Counted from the first letter of the stretch, positions 15,405 through 26,218 are shown. The stretch is 31,685 nt of DNA from JADGNZ01 sp035995985 (GCA_035995985.1 DASYJY010000166.1:1-31685), one strand, 5' to 3'. The notes: generated by a model from the letters alone, not told the origin. Translations and numbers: made by a program.

Positions 15405-16261
15405 GCGCTATCCCGCAGCACGGAGAAGTAGACGTCTTCGAGATCGGGCGCGACCAGCTCGCAGCCGGCATCCGGCGGCGCGTCGGCCAGCATGTGTACG
15501 CGCGTCTCGCCGCCGAAAAGATGCGTGGAGATAACGGTGTGCGTGGACCTGTACTCCGGAATCGCTTGCTTCGGCACGGTCTTGCGCCACACGCGTCCGT
15601 TGAGATTCGCGATCAGCTCGGACGGTTTGCCTTCGATGAGCACGCGTCCGCCGGCGAGGACCGCCATGCGCGGACAGAGATCGCTCACATCCTCGACGAT
15701 GTGCGTCGACAGGATGACGACGATGTTCTCCCCGATCTCACTCAGCAAATTGTGAAAACGATTCCTTTCCTCGGGATCCAATCCCGCGGTCGGTTCGTCG
15801 ACGATGACCAGTTTGGGATCGCCGAGCAGCGCCTGCGCGATGCCGAATCTCTGGCGCATGCCGCCGGAGAAGGTGCTGACGGCGCGCTTGCGAACGTCCC
15901 AGAGGTTGGTGAGGTTGAGCAGCGAGTCGATCTGTTCCTTGCGCTGCTCGACGCCTTTCAGAATGGCGAGGTAGTCGAGCAACTCGATCGCGGGGATGCG
16001 CGGATAGACGCCGAACGTCTGCGGCAGGTATCCGAGTTTTCCGCGCAGCAGCCGCGGATCAGCGCTAACGTTTTCGCCGTCGAAGGTGATCGTGCCGGAG
16101 TCAGCCTCCTGCAACGTCGCGATCGTGCGCATCAGCGTCGACTTGCCGGCGCCGTTCGGGCCGAGGAGTCCGAAAAGTCCGCGATCGATGTTTAGCGTGA
16201 CGTCGTTGAGGGCGTGGACGCCGTTCGGGTAGGTCTTGGAGAGATGGGAGATGGTCAGCAT
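15398..16261 (-). CDS. ABC transporter ATP-binding protein
   Basis: This 287-residue ATPase has all nucleotide-binding motifs: Walker A LLGPNGAGKSTL, Q-loop in GYLPQTFGVYP, signature FSGGMRQRFGIAQAL, Walker B LVIVDEPTAGLDP and the H-loop in ILSTHIVED. A C-terminal extension of about 70 residues follows the ATPase core, as in ABC-2-type export ATPases. It is the first gene of the operon and overlaps the permease/M1 fusion by 7 bp, so the two should form one complex with ATP hydrolysis on the cytoplasmic side. It diverges from the M64 peptidase gene across a palindromic repeat. Confidence 0.95.
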   Translation of the reverse strand: MLTISHLSKTYPNGVHALNDVTLNIDRGLFGLLGPNGAGKSTLMRTIATLQEADSGTITFDGENVSADPRLLRGKLGYLPQTFGVYPRIPAIELLDYLAILKGVEQRKEQIDSLLNLTNLWDVRKRAVSTFSGGMRQRFGIAQALLGDPKLVIVDEPTAGLDPEERNRFHNLLSEIGENIVVILSTHIVEDVSDLCPRMAVLAGGRVLIEGKPSELIANLNGRVWRKTVPKQAIPEYRSTHTVISTHLFGGETRVHMLADAPPDAGCELVAPDLEDVYFSVLRDSAC

Positions 16262-16288
16262 GAAAGTTATCTGTACGTGAGCGCACCG

Positions 16289-16373
16289 AGGACGGTTTCA
16301 CGCGGGGCGCGCGGAGAGGCGGAGAAAACACGCTTCTCTCCGCCTCCCCGCGAACTCCGCGTGAAACCGTCTC
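16289..16373. repeat. Palindromic repeat between divergent genes
   Basis: GACGGTTTCACGCGG (16291-16305) and CCGCGTGAAACCGTC (16357-16371) are a perfect 15-bp inverted repeat. Inside them is a second, imperfect pair built on CGGAGAGGCGGAGA and TCTCTCCGCCTCCCCG. The whole could fold into one hairpin of about 80 nt. It sits in the shared upstream region of the ABC ATPase (minus) and the M64 peptidase (plus), ending 15 bp before a -10-like TACAAT. Confidence 0.85.
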
Positions 16374-16385
16374 CTGAGTGCAACT

Positions 16386-16391
16386 TACAAT
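16386..16391 (+). promoter_or_regulatory. -10 box, probably for a leaderless transcript
   Basis: TACAAT ends exactly 6 nt before the ATG of the M64 peptidase gene, so the predicted transcription start is the A of the start codon. No Shine-Dalgarno sequence is present. No convincing -35 is visible. Confidence 0.5.
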
Positions 16392-16397
16392 CCCCAG

Positions 16398-17810
16398 ATG
16401 CGCAAGTTGATCTGCATCGCCGCCTTCCTTCTCGCCGCCACCGCATCCGCCGCTACGTTCGATGAGACCTTTCTCGATCGCACGATGCGCGTGAACTACT
16501 TCCACACCGGCAATCATGGCGAGGAGTTGATCGCGATCGATTCGGTTGTGTCGGACGGTCCGTGGCCGGGCAGCCGGACCCGTCTCATCGACACGCTCAA
16601 CCTCGGCAACTACTACTTCGAGGTCGTCGATCGCGATACGAATCAGGCCGTCTACTCGCGCGGATTCGCGTCCGTGTTCGGCGAGTGGCAGACGACGGAT
16701 GAGGCGAAGGAGCGGGCCGGGACGTTTGCGGAGTCGGTGCGTTTTCCATGGCCGAAGAAGCCGGTCCAGCTCGTGATCAAGAAGCGCGACGCGAACGGCG
16801 CGTTTCAACAACTCTGGTCGACGCTGATCGATCCGTCGTCGCGCTTCGTGAATCCGTCCGATCGCAAGGCCGGACGCGTTTGGAATGTGATCGAGAACGG
16901 CGCACCGTCGGAGAAGGTCGATCTGCTCGTAATCGGCGAGGGCTACACGGAGAGCGAGCTGCCGAAGTTTCACAAGGACGTTGAGCGCATGGTCGGGAAA
17001 CTTTTCGCGACCGAGCCGTTCAAGAGCCGGCGCAAGGATTTCAACGTTCGCGCGCTCGATCTCATCGAACCCGCCAGCGGCGTTCATCGTCCGCGCACGA
17101 GCGACAACCGCCGCACGATGACCGGCGTGCAGTACAACATCTTCGATTCGGAGCGCTACGTGCTGACGCTCGACGATCACCGCATGCGCGATGTGGCGTC
17201 ATCCGCTCCGTACGATTTCCTCGAGATTCTTGTCAACGAAAAGCAGTACGGAGGAGGCGGGATTTTCAACGATCAGGCGACGGCATGCGTCGACAGCGCG
17301 TTCGCGGAGTATGTGTTCGTGCACGAGTTCGGGCATCACTTCGCGGCGCTGGCGGACGAGTACTACACGTCGCCGGTGTCGTACGCGACCAGCGGAAGCA
17401 GCGAGCATTCGGAGCCGTGGGAGCCGAACGTGACGGCGTTGCACGATCCGGCGAAGGTGAAGTGGCGCGATCTCGTAGATCCATCCACGCCGCTGCCGAC
17501 GCCGTGGGACAAGGATGCGTTCGAGAAGCACAGCCTCGAGATTCAGAAGGAACGCGCCCATCTCCGCGCGATCAATGCGCCTGAGTCGGAGATGGACAAG
17601 CTCTTCACTGCCGAGCGCGAATACGAAACCTCGTTCCTCGGCGGACAGAAGTTCGCGGGGAAGGTCGGCGCGTTCGAAGGCGCCGCGTACGAGCCGCGCG
17701 GACTCTATCGGCCGGAGGTCGATTGCATCATGTTCACGCGCGATGAGGTTGGGTTCTGCCGCGTGTGCCGAAAGGCGATCGAGCGGATCATCGATACGTA
17801 TTCGCGGTAG
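16398..17810 (+). CDS. Secreted M64 (IgA peptidase-family) zinc metallopeptidase
   Basis: The product is 470 residues with a clear Sec signal peptide (MRKLICIAAFLLAATASAA). Residues 20-160 match the beta-rich N-terminal domain of M64 peptidases (YFHTGNHGEELIAIDSVV, GPWPGSRTRLIDTL). The peptidase domain starts near KVDLLVIGEGYTESEL. It contains the zinc site HEFGHHFAALADEYY with His309, Glu310 and His313, and Asp320 is the candidate third ligand. Bacterial M64 proteins are exported proteases. The founding member cleaves immunoglobulin A, but most relatives, probably including this one, act on other proteins. It is monocistronic and diverges from the ABC/M1 operon. The 3' end is followed by a hairpin. 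Confidence 0.92.
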   Translation: MRKLICIAAFLLAATASAATFDETFLDRTMRVNYFHTGNHGEELIAIDSVVSDGPWPGSRTRLIDTLNLGNYYFEVVDRDTNQAVYSRGFASVFGEWQTTDEAKERAGTFAESVRFPWPKKPVQLVIKKRDANGAFQQLWSTLIDPSSRFVNPSDRKAGRVWNVIENGAPSEKVDLLVIGEGYTESELPKFHKDVERMVGKLFATEPFKSRRKDFNVRALDLIEPASGVHRPRTSDNRRTMTGVQYNIFDSERYVLTLDDHRMRDVASSAPYDFLEILVNEKQYGGGGIFNDQATACVDSAFAEYVFVHEFGHHFAALADEYYTSPVSYATSGSSEHSEPWEPNVTALHDPAKVKWRDLVDPSTPLPTPWDKDAFEKHSLEIQKERAHLRAINAPESEMDKLFTAEREYETSFLGGQKFAGKVGAFEGAAYEPRGLYRPEVDCIMFTRDEVGFCRVCRKAIERIIDTYSR

Positions 17811-17820
17811 CCACCGAAAA

Positions 17821-17842
17821 GCACAGACAAGAGTGTCTGTGC
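17821..17842. repeat. GCACAGAC hairpin between convergent genes
   Basis: GCACAGAC and GTCTGTGC form an 8-bp perfect stem around AAGAGT. It lies 10 bp after the M64 stop and 4 bp before the DUF1232 stop, so it could act as a two-way terminator, although no long T-run is present. On the minus strand it reads GGCACAGACACTCTTGTCTG, a form that recurs in many bacterial genomes as a dispersed repeat. Confidence 0.65.
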
Positions 17843-17846
17843 CACA

Positions 17847-18377
17847 TCACTTCCCCATCATTTTCTTGATGCGGCCGACGAGGTCGGTACCAACCAGCGA
17901 CTCCGCCGCGTTCAACACGTTCTGGATCGAGTCGAGGACGTCTTCGCTGCCGCTCCAGTGTTCGCGGAGGACGCTGGCGTCGACGCTGCCGAGGATCTTG
18001 TTGAGGACGTAGACGCCGAAGACGAGATCGTCGAGGTACCCGGCCGGTCCAAGAATGGCCTCGGGGAGGAGATCGAACGGCATCACGTAGTACGCGACGG
18101 CGCTGCCGAGGAGGACTTTGTCTTTGCCGTTGACGCGCGAGTCCGAGGTGAGGCGCCACAGGAGAATGAAGACGTCGGGGACGAGTAGCAGGAAGCCGGC
18201 GGTCTTGCCGACGACGGCACCCTTGCTGTCGATGTAGCGCTGGATCGTGTTGCGGATGCGGTCGTAGAAGCGCGTGGCGCGGTCGCGCGGGAACTGGTCG
18301 TGCTCGGCGGCGTCGTGAATCTCGCGCGCGAAATCGGCATCGGTCGCCTCTGCGACGGCGTCAGGTGTTTCTTCCAT
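17847..18377 (-). CDS. DUF1232 (YkvA-like) membrane protein
   Basis: The product is 176 residues. The first 60 are acidic and soluble (MEETPDAVAEATDADFAREI). They are followed by a hydrophobic segment near residues 53-75 (KTAGFLLLVPDVFILLW) and the DUF1232 core KDKVLLGSAVAYYVMPFDLL, then PEAILGPAGYLDDLVFGVY. The PFDLLPE...GYLDD signature defines the family, whose function is not established. The start at 18377 overlaps the preceding gene's end by 17 bp, so the two are cotranscribed and probably coupled. Confidence 0.87.
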   Translation of the reverse strand: MEETPDAVAEATDADFAREIHDAAEHDQFPRDRATRFYDRIRNTIQRYIDSKGAVVGKTAGFLLLVPDVFILLWRLTSDSRVNGKDKVLLGSAVAYYVMPFDLLPEAILGPAGYLDDLVFGVYVLNKILGSVDASVLREHWSGSEDVLDSIQNVLNAAESLVGTDLVGRIKKMMGK

Positions 18378-18843
18378 TGATTTCCTCCGAAGATGGCGGA
18401 AGGTCGGCGCCGCCTCGCCCGAGGGTGACCGCCAGACCGCCGTCGATGATCCAGATTTTCTGGATATCGGCATCGATAAACGATGGCAAAAAGCGGTCCA
18501 ACGAAACGATGAAGGTGGCCGGGTCTTCGTAGCGGACGAGATCGGCGGGCAGACGGTTGCGCACGATCCCAAAGAGGAACTGCGGAATCGGCAGCGCGCC
18601 GAATGCGGATGCCGAGGCGATCGGGACGCGGACGGTGTGGCCGATCGGTTCGATCTCGCGGATGTCGACCGTAAACGGAACGCTGATGAACTTGCGGATC
18701 GAGCCTGCGATGCGCAGCAGTCCGTTGAAAAACTGCAGCTCCATGCGCTCGATGGGATCCACGCGGAACGATGCCGCGAGCGCGTTGAGTTTCGCGCCGT
18801 CGATGCGGGCTTCGATCGTGTCCCACTCGATGAACCGCTTCAT
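18361..18843 (-). CDS. Hypothetical protein coupled to DUF1232 gene
   Basis: The product is 160 residues and I do not recognise its family. It has no signal peptide or membrane helix. It looks like an alternating beta-strand protein with conserved-looking hydrophobic strands (FISVPFTVDIREIEPIGHTV, KIWIIDGGLAVTLG). The repeated beta pattern and the phrase RMELQFFNGLLRIAG hint at a lipid-binding or LmeA-like beta fold, but this is a guess. MKRF at 18843 is preferred over an upstream ATG. Its 3' end overlaps the DUF1232 gene, so the pair forms a small operon that diverges from carB. Confidence 0.7.
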   Translation of the reverse strand: MKRFIEWDTIEARIDGAKLNALAASFRVDPIERMELQFFNGLLRIAGSIRKFISVPFTVDIREIEPIGHTVRVPIASASAFGALPIPQFLFGIVRNRLPADLVRYEDPATFIVSLDRFLPSFIDADIQKIWIIDGGLAVTLGRGGADLPPSSEEINGRNT

Positions 18844-18872
18844 CGCGCGTGCTTGTATCATGCGCCCGCCTC

Positions 18873-22055
<3,183 letters not shown>

Positions 22056-22086
22056 GTTGCGCTGAGAGCGCTCTACAACTGCCGAA

Positions 22087-22365
22087 GGCGTCGTTGAAAC
22101 GACGCCGGCAGGCGTCTCGGAGGGTAGCCGGTGGTCCGAGCGAAGCGAGCGACCACCGGACACACAGGCGGGATTTGAGTTCGACCCCAGCGGGGTCGCG
22201 GACGATGCTCGCGGTTCCTTTGATGGACACCGCGTACGGCGTGCGTCAATGCAGCGAGCATCGTCCGTGACCCCTGCCGGGGTCGTCATGGTTTCGCGAA
22301 CGTGTACCGGTGGTCGCTCGCTTCGCTCGGACCACCGGCTACCGTACGGGACGCCATCCGGCGTC
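22087..22365. repeat. Hairpin-array palindromic element A
   Basis: This is a long inverted repeat whose arms are strings of short hairpins in mirror order. The left arm has GACGCC-GGCA-GGCGTC (22101), CCGGTGGTC...GACCACCGG (22128-22159), GACCCC-AGC-GGGGTC (22183) and GACGATGCTCGC (22201). The right arm has GCGAGCATCGTC (22254), GACCCC-TGCC-GGGGTC (22269), CCGGTGGTC...GACCACCGG (22307-22338) and GACGCC-ATCC-GGCGTC (22350). An extra hairpin, GGCGTCGTT-GA-AACGACGCC, precedes it at 22087. It fills the gap between the convergent carB and membrane-protein genes. No protein is encoded. Confidence 0.9.
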
Positions 22366-22419
22366 AGAGATTTTCATGTTCTGCGCTACTTCGCGCGCAT
22401 CAGGAACTTCGGGCTGTGT

Positions 22420-22881
22420 TCAAAGGGTTCCGGCGAGCGATTTCAGTTGCGCGAAGGCGTCGGTCGCTTTCACCGGCTCGGCGGCGCGTGCGTGGAACGT
22501 GATCGACACAAGGAAAATCGCCGCGAGCGTTGCCGCCGCATTGCCGCGGATCGGACGGCCGTAACGCTGCGTCGCCCATCCAACGATCGCCCCGACGATC
22601 GAGCCGGGCAGCATGATTTCGAGGTAGTAGCCGTGCTGCATCGCGGCGACGCCGTACGCGAGCAGCGCGCCGACGAGCAATCCGAAGGCGATACCCCACG
22701 CCACCGAATGCACCTTGCGCGCGAACCATCCCGCGGCGATGCCGGCGATCATGCCTTTGACCGTCGAGCCGATGACGATGCCGATGATTCCGGCGCGCAC
22801 GGCCGGCGTAAACCACGCCATCGCGCCGTCGACTGCGCCAAGGATGGCGCCGAGCAGAAGTCCTACGAGAATCTTGTTCAT
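22420..22881 (-). CDS. Glycine-rich integral membrane protein
   Basis: This 153-residue protein has four predicted transmembrane helices rich in small residues. They include VGLLLGAILGAVDGAMAWF, GIIGIVIGSTVKGMIAGIAAG and WGIAFGLLVGALLAYGV, with GxxxG-type packing motifs. A soluble C-terminal tail starts near residue 130. No family is recognised. The start at 22881 has a GGAGGA Shine-Dalgarno sequence. It lies 43 bp downstream of the kinase gene on the same strand, so it may belong to the sigma factor/kinase operon and could be a target or sensor, which is inference. Confidence 0.75.
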   Translation of the reverse strand: MNKILVGLLLGAILGAVDGAMAWFTPAVRAGIIGIVIGSTVKGMIAGIAAGWFARKVHSVAWGIAFGLLVGALLAYGVAAMQHGYYLEIMLPGSIVGAIVGWATQRYGRPIRGNAAATLAAIFLVSITFHARAAEPVKATDAFAQLKSLAGTL

Positions 22882-22924
22882 GGTTGTCCTCCGAAAAGCG
22901 TATTCAACGTCCGCCGCGAATCCT

Positions 22925-23809
22925 TTAACGGTGGACCCAGAAAATTACGATGATGCGCATGACCAGATACGCGAGGACGATGGTAACAAGCGCGCGGTTG
23001 CGCGTTACCCATCGTCCGATTCGTTCGATGATGTTCTCGCGATAAGCAGTCACCGGTTGGGTGCCGAGCCAGTTCGAAATGTCCTTCGCGAGCGCGCCTA
23101 CGGATTCGTAGCGATCGTTCTTCGCGGCCGCGGACGCTTTCGCGCAGATCGCGGCAAGCGGACGCGGAAGGTTTGACGGCAGGATCGCGAGGAGCATCGC
23201 GCCGAGGGCGAAGACGTCGGTCGACACGTCGACGATCTCGCCCTCCTCCTGCTCGGGCGACATGAAGCCGCGTGTGCCGGCGATCATCGCAACGCTCGCG
23301 CCGGCCTCGCGCGCCACGCCCCAATCCATCACCAGCACTTCGCCGAAGTCGCCGAGCATCACGTTCTCCGGCCTGAGGTCGCAGTGAACGATGCCGTTGG
23401 CGTGCGCGAACGAAACCGCTTCGCAGATGCGCAAGAAAACGCGCAGCAGTTCGGCCGTCGGCGCATTCAGTTCATCGAGCCGCCGTCCGCGAACGAGTTT
23501 CATCGCGTACCAAAGCCGCCCGTCCGGCAGCAGACCGGCGTCATGCAACGGCACGATGCCGGGATGTTCGAGTTTCGCGATCGTTCGCGCCTCGGTGCGC
23601 ATATGCTCGACGGCGTGTTCCGAGGCTAGCTCGCTGGCCAGCACCTTGATCGCGACGCGGCGGCGTAGCTCGACGTCTTCGGCCTCGTAGACGACGCCCA
23701 TCCCGCCGCGCGCGATCTCGTGTGCGATGCGGTAGCGCGTTTGGCTGAAATCGGGCAGCTCGGCGACGGCGCGCAAGTGTGCGACGGCGTTATCGGACAA
23801 CCACGTCAC
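22925..23809 (-). CDS. Membrane-anchored Ser/Thr protein kinase (PknB-like)
   Basis: The product is 294 residues. The kinase domain (about 27-250) has a glycine-rich loop RGGMGVVY, ATP-binding Lys55 in VAIKVL, Glu73, the catalytic loop HCDLRPENVML (Asp144, Asn149), a DWG metal motif (Asp162) in place of DFG, and SPE in the activation segment. Arg146 replaces the usual catalytic-loop lysine of DLKPEN. The region after STDVFALGAMLLAIL is unusually short, so the helix-G loop is reduced. A single transmembrane helix near 273-291 ends the chain, leaving almost nothing outside. The ATG overlaps the sigma-factor stop (ATGA), implying coupled synthesis and a functional pair. Confidence 0.93.
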   Translation of the reverse strand: MTWLSDNAVAHLRAVAELPDFSQTRYRIAHEIARGGMGVVYEAEDVELRRRVAIKVLASELASEHAVEHMRTEARTIAKLEHPGIVPLHDAGLLPDGRLWYAMKLVRGRRLDELNAPTAELLRVFLRICEAVSFAHANGIVHCDLRPENVMLGDFGEVLVMDWGVAREAGASVAMIAGTRGFMSPEQEEGEIVDVSTDVFALGAMLLAILPSNLPRPLAAICAKASAAAKNDRYESVGALAKDISNWLGTQPVTAYRENIIERIGRWVTRNRALVTIVLAYLVMRIIVIFWVHR

Positions 23810-24492
23810 GCGTCGACTCCCAACAACGACCGAACCTCGGTCCGATACTCGGCCTCGGACGCCGTAGCCTCGCGCAACACATCGAGAACGATGGCCCGGA
23901 AGCGGCGGCGCATCGCCGCCAGTCCGTTCGTCACGGTCGTCTCACTGATTCCGAAGCGCTCGCCGGTCTCGCGATACGTGGCGCCGTTCGCATTGTCGAG
24001 GTCGTACGTTTCGAAGAGCGCGAAACGCGTCGCATCGGCCTCCGCGCGCAGCCGCTCGACGGCAAGAGTGAACATGCTCCGCGCCCATTCGCGCTGAAAG
24101 TAATCTTCGGGACTCCCGCCGCGATCGTGATCGCGCGCGATCTCTGTCTCCGCATTTTCGAAATCGAGCCGCGCCAGATCGCCGCCACGCTTCTGACGTA
24201 GCGATGCCTTGATCTCGTTCGCGACAAATCGATCGAAGAGCAATCGCAGGAACGTCCGGAAGCTCGCTTTCGCAGCGTCGTACGCCGCGAGCGATCCATT
24301 CTCGAAACACTTCGCCAGAAACGCCTGCGTCGAATCTTCGGCATCCGCGAGCTCGCGTCCGCGCGCGACCCGCAGGTATTTGTACAGCGGCTTCCAATAG
24401 AGCGCGACGAACGTGTCGAACGCGCGCCGGCGCTGATCGTCGTTCTCGCTCGCAAGCGCGGCGATCACACTGCGGCGGGTGGTGGGGAACAT
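23806..24492 (-). CDS. ECF-type RNA polymerase sigma factor, kinase-linked
   Basis: This 228-residue protein has the two-domain layout of group 4 sigma factors. Region 2 contains WKPLYKYLRVARGRE followed by DAEDSTQAFLAKCFENGSL and ASFRTFLRLLF. This resembles the sigma family in Planctomycetes and Acidobacteria that is encoded beside Ser/Thr kinases. Region 4 holds a helix-turn-helix, TYRETGERFGISETTVTNGL, then AAMRRRFRAIV. No anti-sigma gene is present. The overlapping kinase gene suggests control by phosphorylation, which is known for some kinase-linked ECF groups and inferred here. The target promoter is unknown. Confidence 0.92.
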   Translation of the reverse strand: MFPTTRRSVIAALASENDDQRRRAFDTFVALYWKPLYKYLRVARGRELADAEDSTQAFLAKCFENGSLAAYDAAKASFRTFLRLLFDRFVANEIKASLRQKRGGDLARLDFENAETEIARDHDRGGSPEDYFQREWARSMFTLAVERLRAEADATRFALFETYDLDNANGATYRETGERFGISETTVTNGLAAMRRRFRAIVLDVLREATASEAEYRTEVRSLLGVDA

Positions 24493-24507
24493 GCGCGCGG
24501 CGACAGG

Positions 24508-25428
24508 TTAACTGACCGCTGCCAGTCCGTCGCGCAGTCCGCGCAGGTAGTGCTCACGCATCAGCGTCTCGAAAACGCTGTTCGTAGCCAGCAGGCGAAA
24601 GCGTTCGCCGAGGCGCGCGCGGCGGCGCAGATACGACAGGCGCCGCTCGTCGGCGAGCGTGCGCGTCTCCAGCTCGTGTACGCCGAGGAAGCCGGCCAGA
24701 TCGGGATGCTTGCGGTAGAAGATCGCTCCCGACTGGCCGACGGTGTACTGGCGCCGCGCGAACGAATCGACCGTCATCGGATGGTGGTGACGTGTGACTG
24801 CCTTCGCGTTGTAGCGGATCTTCAGGCCGAACGAATCGAGGCGGAAGGCGAGCTCGGTGTCTTCCCAGGCAGCGGCCGGGAAGGTCGTATCGAACGGATT
24901 GTCGCCGAGGACGAATCGATCGATGGAGATGTTCGACGTGTAGAAAAAATTGAAGGGAACGATCTCGCCGTCGCGGATCAGTTTGTAGCCGAACTGCAGG
25001 CCGTAATCATTGATGTAGTCCATGAACGCCGTCACGCGCTCGCCCGGCGGCCAGCCGGTGTAGCCGAGGCAGGCGGTGAGGCGGTCGTCGTTGGCGTCGC
25101 GGTGGACGCGCGCGTGCTCGGCGAGAAATCGCGGCTCCGGCACCGTGTCGTCGCCGATGAAGAGGATGTAGCGTCCGGCCGCGAGCGAGACGCCGTGATT
25201 GCGCGCGCGGCCGGGGCCGGAGTTCGGCTGGGAGCGGAAGGTGACCGCGTAATTTTTCGCGCCGCGTTCGAGCATGACCGTTGCCGTTCCATCGTTGGAA
25301 CCGTCGTCGATCACGATGACCTCGAAGTCGGGCGCAGCATCCTGCGCGTCGAGCGCATCGAGGACGCGCAGCAGCATCGGCAGGCGTTTGTACGTCGGGA
25401 TGACCACGGAAAAATACGGCTCGAACAT
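24508..25428 (-). CDS. Family 2 glycosyltransferase
   Basis: This 306-residue GT-A-fold enzyme transfers a sugar from a nucleotide sugar. It opens with FSVVIPTYKRLPMLLRVLDA. It then shows VIVIDDGSNDGT (Asp41, Asp42), the sugar-nucleotide and metal site FIGDDTVPEPRF (Asp93, Asp94), and the catalytic-base region AAWEDTELAFRL (Glu189, Asp190). The GPGRARNHGV segment is typical of GT2. No membrane helix is present. The start at 25428 gives the correct N-terminus, with TACAAT 10 nt upstream on the minus strand. It is separated by 19 bp from the methyltransferase gene. The acceptor could be a cell-surface polysaccharide or protein but cannot be read from the sequence. Confidence 0.93.
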   Translation of the reverse strand: MFEPYFSVVIPTYKRLPMLLRVLDALDAQDAAPDFEVIVIDDGSNDGTATVMLERGAKNYAVTFRSQPNSGPGRARNHGVSLAAGRYILFIGDDTVPEPRFLAEHARVHRDANDDRLTACLGYTGWPPGERVTAFMDYINDYGLQFGYKLIRDGEIVPFNFFYTSNISIDRFVLGDNPFDTTFPAAAWEDTELAFRLDSFGLKIRYNAKAVTRHHHPMTVDSFARRQYTVGQSGAIFYRKHPDLAGFLGVHELETRTLADERRLSYLRRRARLGERFRLLATNSVFETLMREHYLRGLRDGLAAVS

Positions 25429-25438
25429 CGGGCGGCGG

Positions 25439-25444
25439 ATTGTA
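25439..25444 (-). promoter_or_regulatory. Candidate -10 box for the glycosyltransferase
   Basis: On the minus strand TACAAT ends 10 nt before the ATG at 25428, in the 19-bp gap after the methyltransferase stop. It would give a 5' leader of only about 4 nt. No clear -35 or ribosome site is visible. Confidence 0.35.
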
Positions 25445-25447
25445 GCG

Positions 25448-26206
25448 TCAGAGTGGAATGAAGAGGAGTAGGTCGAGGCTGAACGTGACGCGCATCGGCT
25501 CCACGCGTTCGATTTCACGGGGCCGGTAGATGGAGAGGAGGACGTCGTGGACAGCGTCGCGATCGAGATCGGCAGTCGTCGTCGCGCGGCGTTGATCGAT
25601 GATGGCGAAGTCATTCGCAAACGTCTCGATCGTGCGCTGAACGCGATCACGTCCGGCGCCGCGCAGCTCGACGAAATCGTCCGGCGCAGGGATGGCGACG
25701 AGAAGTTTTCCATCGTCGCGAAGGACACGCCGGAACTCGCTGCTGTTCATGCGCGCGGTGATCGTCAGCACACGCGTGAACGTCGCGTCCCCGTACGGGA
25801 TGAAGCGATCGGCGTTGGCGACGATCCATTCGCAATCGGGATAACGCCTCACGGCGGCTTCGATCGCGGGGAGCGAGATGTCGACGCCGTGCGCGTCGCA
25901 GTCGAGCGATCCGAGGTAGAAGCCGTCGCCGCAGCCGGCCTCGAGGACGGCATCGTTCGTCGTCACATTCGCCATCGCTTTGATCGAATCGAGCAGCGGC
26001 GCAGTCACGCCGCGATCGTGCAGCCGGCGCCGCGCCGCCACCGCATCCGCCGTATCGCCGGGCTGTTTGGATCGCCGGTCCTGCGGCTGCAGCAGGTTGA
26101 TGTAGCCGCTGCGCGCGACGTCGAACGAATGTCCGCGCGCGCAGATCACGCGGCGCTCCTCGCGCACGAGCGGCTGGTGACACGTGCGGACGGTGCAGAG
26201 CAGCAT
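25448..26206 (-). CDS. RlmA-like RNA methyltransferase (putative)
   Basis: The product is 252 residues. The N-terminus resembles the zinc-binding module of 23S rRNA (guanine-N1) methyltransferases of the RlmA family: LLCTVRTCHQPLV, then VICARGHSFDVARSGYINLL. The first two cysteines are separated by four residues instead of the usual two. The conserved KQPGDTADAVAARRRLHDRG linker follows, then a class I SAM-binding domain with VLEAGCGDGFYLGSL and HGVDIS. The start ATG at 26206 gives a natural N-terminus; an in-frame GTG at 26212 is possible. It diverges from the K+ channel gene with 18 bp between the two ATGs. The rRNA target is inferred from the family. Confidence 0.82.
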   Translation of the reverse strand: MLLCTVRTCHQPLVREERRVICARGHSFDVARSGYINLLQPQDRRSKQPGDTADAVAARRRLHDRGVTAPLLDSIKAMANVTTNDAVLEAGCGDGFYLGSLDCDAHGVDISLPAIEAAVRRYPDCEWIVANADRFIPYGDATFTRVLTITARMNSSEFRRVLRDDGKLLVAIPAPDDFVELRGAGRDRVQRTIETFANDFAIIDQRRATTTADLDRDAVHDVLLSIYRPREIERVEPMRVTFSLDLLLFIPL

Positions 26207-26212
26207 GACCAC

Positions 26213-26218
26213 TACAAT
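26213..26218 (+). promoter_or_regulatory. -10 box, probably for a leaderless transcript
   Basis: TACAAT is followed by TGAACC and then the ATG at 26225, so the predicted transcription start coincides with the start codon. There is no room for a Shine-Dalgarno sequence. The site lies upstream of the methyltransferase start on the other strand, so the two genes share an extremely compact control region. Confidence 0.5.
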
